DNA of 10,134 nucleotides. Origin: Bacillota bacterium. GTDB taxonomy: Bacteria > Bacillota > Bacilli > Alicyclobacillales > SLC66. Made by a program: the position numbers and the translations under genes. The notes beneath the pieces are model-generated. The model saw nothing but the letters and a program-made list of their open reading frames with translations, did not search any database and was not told where the DNA came from. Location: contig JAKACR010000084.1 of assembly GCA_021821225.1 (NCBI GenBank), forward strand, positions 1 through 10,134, read 5' to 3'. Positions 6,256 through 10,134 of this stretch are shown here, one piece after another. The first letter of the stretch is position 1; each line of letters opens with the position of its first letter.

Positions 6256-6309
6256 TTGTACTTCAAGCCGAGGTTTGAGAACGATGTCCCGGTCTCCCTT
6301 CGCTCCTGA
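6256..6309 (+). CDS. 17-codon ORF with consensus ribosome site (leader peptide or gene stump)
   Basis: TTG at 6256 lies seven bases after AAAGGAGGT and opens a 17-codon ORF, MYFKPRFENDVPVSLRS, ending in TGA at 6307-6309. The ribosome site is the strongest in the window, yet the ORF is tiny and lies about 170 bases before the EamA start. It may be a leader peptide or the surviving 5' end of a deleted gene. The peptide reads like the opening of a normal protein and shows no run of one regulatory codon, which favours the stump. I do not recognise the family. Confidence 0.35.
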   Translation: MYFKPRFENDVPVSLRS

Positions 6310-6315
6310 GCCGGG
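6288..6315 (+). promoter_or_regulatory. hairpin over the stop of the 17-codon ORF
   Basis: CCCGG-(T)-CTC (6288-6296) pairs with GAGCCGGG (6308-6315), eight pairs with one bulged T and an 11-base loop, overlapping the TGA. No T run follows, so it is not an ordinary terminator. Its position would let translation of the short ORF melt it. Confidence 0.3.
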
Positions 6316-6476
6316 ACGATATGAGAACAACCTCTATAAGGGGCATGTGGCAGCCTGCTGCGCGGAATGGACGGCGCTTCGCGTCCCGTGAACGCGGAGC
6401 AGGAAGTCCACCATGTTCCATTGTCCCTTCGTCAGGAGTACGCCAGAGTGACCACATGGCGGAGGGGATGACAGAC

Positions 6477-7340
6477 ATGAACAAGCGGTGGATCGGTGGT
6501 GTGTATCTGGCTTTGGCCGCCAGCATCTGGGGCGGTATGTACGTTGTCAGCAAGATCGTGCTGGAGGATGTCCGGCCGCTTGCGCTGCTGTGGTTGCGCT
6601 ATATCGTCGCCCTGGTGGTGCTGGCGCTTGCCGCCGCCGCGACCCGACAGTCGTGGCGCATTCGCTGGCGCGACACGCCACTGATTGCGGCGATCGGGGT
6701 CATCGGCTACGCGGTCTCCATTTGGGCGCAGTTTCTCGGCACGGCGCTGTCGTCCGCGCAGACGGGAGCGATGGTCACGTCCACGACGCCGGCGTTCATG
6801 GCGGTGTTCGGGCGCATCCTGCTGGGTGAGAGATTGACACGGCGGCGCACGCTGGCGATCGGAGTGGCCACGGCTGGCGTGCTCCTGATCGTGGGCTTCG
6901 GCGGCTGGGGCGGGTCGATGCGACTGGGCGCGCTCGTTCTTGGCCTGGCCGCGCTCACGTGGGCGCTGATGTCGGTCCTTGTGAAGCACGTTCCGGAGGA
7001 ATATTCACAGCTCGTGGTGACGACCTACGCCATCCTGGTCGCGATCGCGGTCGTCACGCCCGCCGCGATCGGTCAGATACGCGGGATGGCGGGAATGCTG
7101 GCGCAGCCGGCGCTCTTTGGCGGCGTGCTCTATCTCGGCGTCGTGTCGACGGCCGGAGCCTTTTTCCTCTGGAATAAGGGACTGCAGTTGATGGACGCCG
7201 CCAGCGGCGGGCTGTACTTTTTCCTGCAGCCGATCGTCGGCGTCGCGCTCGGCTGGCTGGTGCTCGGCGAGCGGGTCGGCGCCTCATTCTGGGCTGGTTC
7301 GGCGCTGATTCTCGGCGCCGTGTGGCTGTCGCAGACATAA
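6477..7340 (+). CDS. EamA-family (DMT superfamily) transporter
   Basis: The 287-residue membrane protein has about ten TM helices and two EamA repeats. The first opens with LALAASIWGGMYVVSKIVL, holds RYIVAL (41-46), the segment SSAQTGAMVTSTTPAFMAVF (92-111) and LLGERLTRR (115-123). The second has AGAFFLWNKGLQ (226-237) and LVLGERVG (261-268). This is the usual full-length RhaT/YdcZ-like EamA layout; the substrate is unknown, though such carriers commonly export metabolites or amino acids. The ATG at 6477 is chosen because GGAGGGG (6461-6467) is nine bases upstream. An in-frame ATG at 6468 would abut that site. It differs clearly in sequence from the EamA protein at 4191, so the pair is not a recent duplication. 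It converges on azlD. Confidence 0.9.
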   Translation: MNKRWIGGVYLALAASIWGGMYVVSKIVLEDVRPLALLWLRYIVALVVLALAAAATRQSWRIRWRDTPLIAAIGVIGYAVSIWAQFLGTALSSAQTGAMVTSTTPAFMAVFGRILLGERLTRRRTLAIGVATAGVLLIVGFGGWGGSMRLGALVLGLAALTWALMSVLVKHVPEEYSQLVVTTYAILVAIAVVTPAAIGQIRGMAGMLAQPALFGGVLYLGVVSTAGAFFLWNKGLQLMDAASGGLYFFLQPIVGVALGWLVLGERVGASFWAGSALILGAVWLSQT

Positions 7341-7362
7341 GTCTGCTGTGGGGAGCGGGTTT

Positions 7363-7388
7363 TAGGGGACTTTATCACGAGTCTCCTA
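7363..7388. terminator. possible shared terminator between convergent genes
   Basis: TAGGGGAC (7363-7370) pairs with GTCTCCTA (7381-7388), eight pairs including one G-T, with a 10-base loop. It lies between the stop of the EamA gene and the end of azlD, overlapping the azlD stop. It lacks a proper T run, so function as a terminator is uncertain. Confidence 0.3.
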
Positions 7389-7721
7389 GCCCATGTTCCC
7401 CGGCAGGACAAGGCGCAAGCCCGCTGCGGCGACGGTGCCCGCGACCAAGGTCCACAGCGGACTTTTTGTCCGCCACGCGATGACAAGAGCGACGATGCTT
7501 GCTCCCCAGAATGCGTAATCCGGCTGTCCATGCACAGCCCGGTGCAGAAAAATGGACGGCGCGGCCAGCGCGGCAAAGACGCCGATCGGAATATGGCGCA
7601 GTCCCTTCCGGATGCGGGGCGGGAGAGAAAGGGAGCGGCCCAGCAGCAAGGGCGGGAAGCGCGTGAGATAGGTTGCCAGCGCGGCGAGTGAGATGGCGGA
7701 GAAGAGACCGGCAGCATTCAT
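7386..7721 (-). CDS. azlD: AzlD-family branched-chain amino acid transport subunit
   Basis: The 111-residue protein has four predicted TM helices and matches the small AzlD/YgaH-type subunit. Typical features are the N-terminal segment ATYLTRFPPLLLGR (16-29), the central RHIPIGVFAALAAPSIF (42-58) and a last hydrophobic segment ending GLRLVLP. AzlD works with AzlC as a two-component inner-membrane exporter of branched-chain amino acids or analogues such as 4-azaleucine. Its ATG at 7721 overlaps the azlC stop by four bases (ATGA), so translation is coupled. A GGGGGTG lies about nine bases upstream inside azlC. The stop TAG lies in a possible terminator hairpin facing the convergent EamA gene. 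Length is normal. Confidence 0.9.
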   Translation of the reverse strand: MNAAGLFSAISLAALATYLTRFPPLLLGRSLSLPPRIRKGLRHIPIGVFAALAAPSIFLHRAVHGQPDYAFWGASIVALVIAWRTKSPLWTLVAGTVAAAGLRLVLPGNMG

Positions 7722-8434
7722 TTATTGTACACCCCCACAAGGAATGCTGAGAGCGCCCCGGCGAAGACGGCGCCTGACGTACGAAACCAGTGGTAAGCCA
7801 GTGTCGAGGTCGCCGCGGATAATAGGGCCGCGGCGACGTGACGGCGCTGTTTCATCTGTGCGGCCAAAAGACCGAGAAATGTGCCGGTATACGCAAAATC
7901 AAGGCCGAAGCGGGCGGGATTGCCGATCAGGCCGCCGAGTCCGAATCCCACGGCCGAACTGAGCAGCCAGGGAGCGAAGACGGCGGCGCCTGCTCCGGCG
8001 AAATAAGCGACTCGCACCCGGTTGTGTTCCGCCTCGACTGCGGCGACGCTGTAACTCTCATCCGTCAGCCCGTGCGCCAGCCAGGCGAGATGCCGCTTGC
8101 GCACATGTTTGAGCGACTGGCCCAGCGTCAAGCCGTATAGGATCTGGCGCGCATTGATCAGAAAGGTGCTGCCGACAATCGTCCATAGCGCGGCATTTTG
8201 GTGCCATAACGCCAAAATGATATATTGGGACGCGCCGGCGAAGACGAACGCGGACATGGCAAGCGTCTGGATAAGCGACAGGTGGTTGGCGCCGCGCGCC
8301 AGTGCCCCGTACACCATTCCGTAGGTAAAGACACTGAGAGAAAGCGGGAAGGCGTCGACGAGCGCCCGGCTGAACCCTTTTGGCGCATCTCCACCGTGTG
8401 CGACACTTGCTGGTGCGCAGCGCTCTGCTTGCAT
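7718..8434 (-). CDS. azlC: AzlC-family branched-chain amino acid exporter subunit
   Basis: The 238-residue protein matches AzlC/YgaZ. Diagnostic stretches are the opening of the transporter core (FPLSLSVFTYGMVYGALAR, about 30-48), AFVFAGASQYIILALW (62-77), FLINARQILYGLTLG (91-105) and the GLTDESYSVA segment (122-131). It forms the large membrane subunit with AzlD and exports branched-chain amino acids; the exact substrate here is inferred from the family. The ATG at 8434 has GAAGGG six bases upstream. About 25 hydrophilic residues precede the conserved core, a little long but not unusual. It is divergent from the XRE-cupin gene across a 68-bp gap with an AT-rich patch, so the regulator probably controls it. 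Confidence 0.93.
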   Translation of the reverse strand: MQAERCAPASVAHGGDAPKGFSRALVDAFPLSLSVFTYGMVYGALARGANHLSLIQTLAMSAFVFAGASQYIILALWHQNAALWTIVGSTFLINARQILYGLTLGQSLKHVRKRHLAWLAHGLTDESYSVAAVEAEHNRVRVAYFAGAGAAVFAPWLLSSAVGFGLGGLIGNPARFGLDFAYTGTFLGLLAAQMKQRRHVAAALLSAATSTLAYHWFRTSGAVFAGALSAFLVGVYNK

Positions 8435-8451
8435 CGGACACCCTTCTGTGC

Positions 8452-8480
8452 GTTAAAATATAAATATTGTATTATATAAC
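8452..8480. promoter_or_regulatory. AT-rich divergent promoter/operator region
   Basis: In an otherwise GC-rich window, 8452-8480 is almost pure A/T and carries an imperfect dyad with GTTA at one end and TAAC at the other. On the plus strand TATAAC (8475-8480) could be a -10 box with TTAAAA (8453-8458) 16 bases upstream. On the minus strand TATATT (8457-8462) is a possible -10 box for azlC. Overlapping divergent promoters with a dyad are a natural place for the XRE protein to bind. The operator role is inference. Confidence 0.5.
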
Positions 8481-8502
8481 ATACGAAACGGGGCGATTCA
8501 AT

Positions 8503-9063
8503 ATGGAGAAAGAGGAAATGTCGGCGCGCATCGGGGAACGGTTGCGTCACTATCGCCAGCAGCGCCAACTATCACTGGACGCCTTGGCGGACGTGACGGG
8601 CGTCAGCAAGCCGATGCTCGGACAGATCGAACGGGGTGTATCCAATCCCACGGTGTCCACCCTGTGGAAGATCGCGACCGGACTCAGGATTCCGTTCACG
8701 GCGCTCATTGCAGAAAATTCATCCCTCCAGCTTCTGCGTGCGGAGGAACAGACCAGGATCGTCGAGGATAGCGAGCGGTTCGAGGTTCATAGCACCTACT
8801 CTGTTCAAGGGGTGCCGTTTGAAACGTACCGGGTGCGATTGCATCCGGGGTGCCGACGCGCGGCCCAGCCGCACGGATTCGGCGTGATGGAGTCCATCAC
8901 GGTGCACCGCGGGCAATTGACTATGGAGGTCGGCGGGGATGTTTATGTTCTGCGGCCGGGGGATGCTCTGTCGTTTTCGGCGGATACTCCGCATGTGTAT
9001 CGGAATGCGGGGGAATCGGCGTGCGAGATCAGCATGGCCATCCTGTACCAGGGCGGGCCATGA
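8503..9063 (+). CDS. XRE-cupin transcriptional regulator
   Basis: The 186-residue protein has an N-terminal XRE helix-turn-helix (about 10-65, with LDALADVTGVSKPMLGQIE as the HTH and NPTVSTLWKIA after it). A C-terminal cupin domain follows (about 105-183, with PHGFGVMESITVHRGQL and VLRPGDALSFSADTPHVYRN). Such proteins bind DNA as dimers and sense a small ligand through the cupin. The ATG at 8503 has GGGG ten bases upstream; an in-frame ATG at 8518 has a GGAG nine bases upstream and is a real alternative that removes five residues. The gene is divergent from azlCD with an AT-rich shared region, a common arrangement for a local regulator, so control of azlCD by an amino-acid-like signal is the likely role (inference). 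Confidence 0.92.
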   Translation: MEKEEMSARIGERLRHYRQQRQLSLDALADVTGVSKPMLGQIERGVSNPTVSTLWKIATGLRIPFTALIAENSSLQLLRAEEQTRIVEDSERFEVHSTYSVQGVPFETYRVRLHPGCRRAAQPHGFGVMESITVHRGQLTMEVGGDVYVLRPGDALSFSADTPHVYRNAGESACEISMAILYQGGP

Positions 9064-9073
9064 CGGGAAACGA

Positions 9074-9103
9074 ACTTGCATGGACTTGCACGGACTTGCC
9101 AGG
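9074..9103. repeat. 10-bp tandem repeat, three copies
   Basis: ACTTGCATGG, ACTTGCACGG and ACTTGCCAGG follow one another without gaps, differing only at positions 7 and 8. It starts 11 bases after the regulator stop and may be a replication-slippage product or a set of binding sites spaced one helical turn apart. Confidence 0.8.
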
Positions 9104-9133
9104 GCCCGCGCATCTTCTAAATTCTTGCGGGCC
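9103..9133. terminator. 7-bp inverted repeat after regulator gene (weak)
   Basis: GGCCCGC (9103-9109) and GCGGGCC (9127-9133) are exact reverse complements with a 17-base AT-richer loop. This could end the regulator transcript, but no T run follows. Confidence 0.3.
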
Positions 9134-9176
9134 GGAGACCCGGCGGTGATCCCCGCGTCATTTACGGGGCGCTGAC

Positions 9177-9317
9177 GCTGGGGGAAAGGATGGCAGCGAG
9201 AAAGCGGAGGGAGAGCGTGTTGGAACGAGACGCCTGATTGAACAGGTCCGAAAGCATGCCGGGCACGTTGCGGATATCCTGACCATGGACGCCTTGTTTG
9301 CGAAGGCTCCAGTCATC
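9177..9317 (+). pseudogene. IS4-like DDE transposase fragment
   Basis: One plus-strand frame, open from an upstream TGA at 9147 and with no start in this part, encodes GSEKAEGERVGTRRLIEQV followed by VADILTMDALFAKAPVI. This resembles the stretch of IS4-type DDE transposases in which a helix of the form xAAxRLLExL leads to the strand holding the second catalytic Asp (DALY/DGLYxxAP). After APVI the similarity ends. The N-terminal catalytic region, the final Glu region and terminal repeats are all missing, so this is a dead insertion-sequence scar. Family assignment is by eye from a short fragment. Confidence 0.5.
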
Positions 9318-10031
<714 letters not shown>

Positions 10032-10134
10032 GAGGCTGTCTCCGTAATTTCGAGATATCCGGGTCGAAAGTCCGCCGCCGCGGTTTGTCTGCGTCGCCGG
10101 CGGGTTTCACGGCCCGTTTCTCTTACTGTTGCAC
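10032..10134. other. downstream edge with GC hairpin
   Basis: CCGCCG (10072-10077) can pair with CGGCGG (10098-10103), followed by GTTT, a weak terminator-like structure for the Nudix gene. The sequence GAGGCTGTCTC directly after the Nudix stop resembles the terminal bases of some insertion sequences, but the window ends before this can be judged. No gene is seen. Confidence 0.3.

Overview
The window looks like a chromosomal segment of a fairly high-GC Bacillota-type bacterium, possibly near the Alicyclobacillaceae. Support is indirect: strong AGGAGG-type ribosome binding sites, several GTG/TTG starts, and DUF2164, DinB-superfamily, AzlC/AzlD and EamA genes of a kind common in Bacilli. No rRNA, tRNA, CRISPR array, prophage or complete mobile element is visible. 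The first 13 bases are a pure G run at the edge and are probably a sequencing or assembly artefact.

Layout. (1) 298-1645, minus strand: a likely compact transcription unit of a 59-codon hypothetical ORF, a two-TM potassium channel with a C-terminal RCK domain, and a 48-residue single-TM peptide whose start overlaps the channel stop (TAATG). (2) 1646-2500: gene-poor. (3) 2501-3378, plus: a nucleotidyltransferase (MNT-like) gene cut off just after its GS motif, then an intact DinB-superfamily protein. (4) 3379-4004: an intergenic region with a perfect 19-bp inverted repeat, then a DUF2164 gene. (5) 4049-6095, plus: a leader with nested inverted repeats, an EamA-type transporter with a TTG start, and an APH(6)-type kinase 21 nt downstream. 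The kinase carries a tandem hexapeptide repeat inside its catalytic loop. (6) 6096-7340, plus: a leader with a perfect 7-bp hairpin, a consensus Shine-Dalgarno and a 17-codon ORF, then a second EamA transporter. (7) 7386-9063: overlapping azlC-azlD on the minus strand, divergent from an XRE-cupin regulator across an AT-rich region. (8) 9064-10134: a short tandem repeat, a decayed transposase fragment, a Nudix hydrolase broken by an apparent one-base insertion, and the window edge.

Functionally this is a small-molecule transport and housekeeping region: K+ channel, two drug/metabolite-type exporters, branched-chain amino acid export with its probable local regulator, a small-molecule kinase and a Nudix enzyme. 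It is punctuated by broken genes at 2501, 9177 and 9536. I do not see a clear new multigene system. The most unusual items are the repeat-expanded kinase loop, the 19-bp palindrome, the structured leaders before the two EamA genes, and the two small ORFs packed around the potassium channel.
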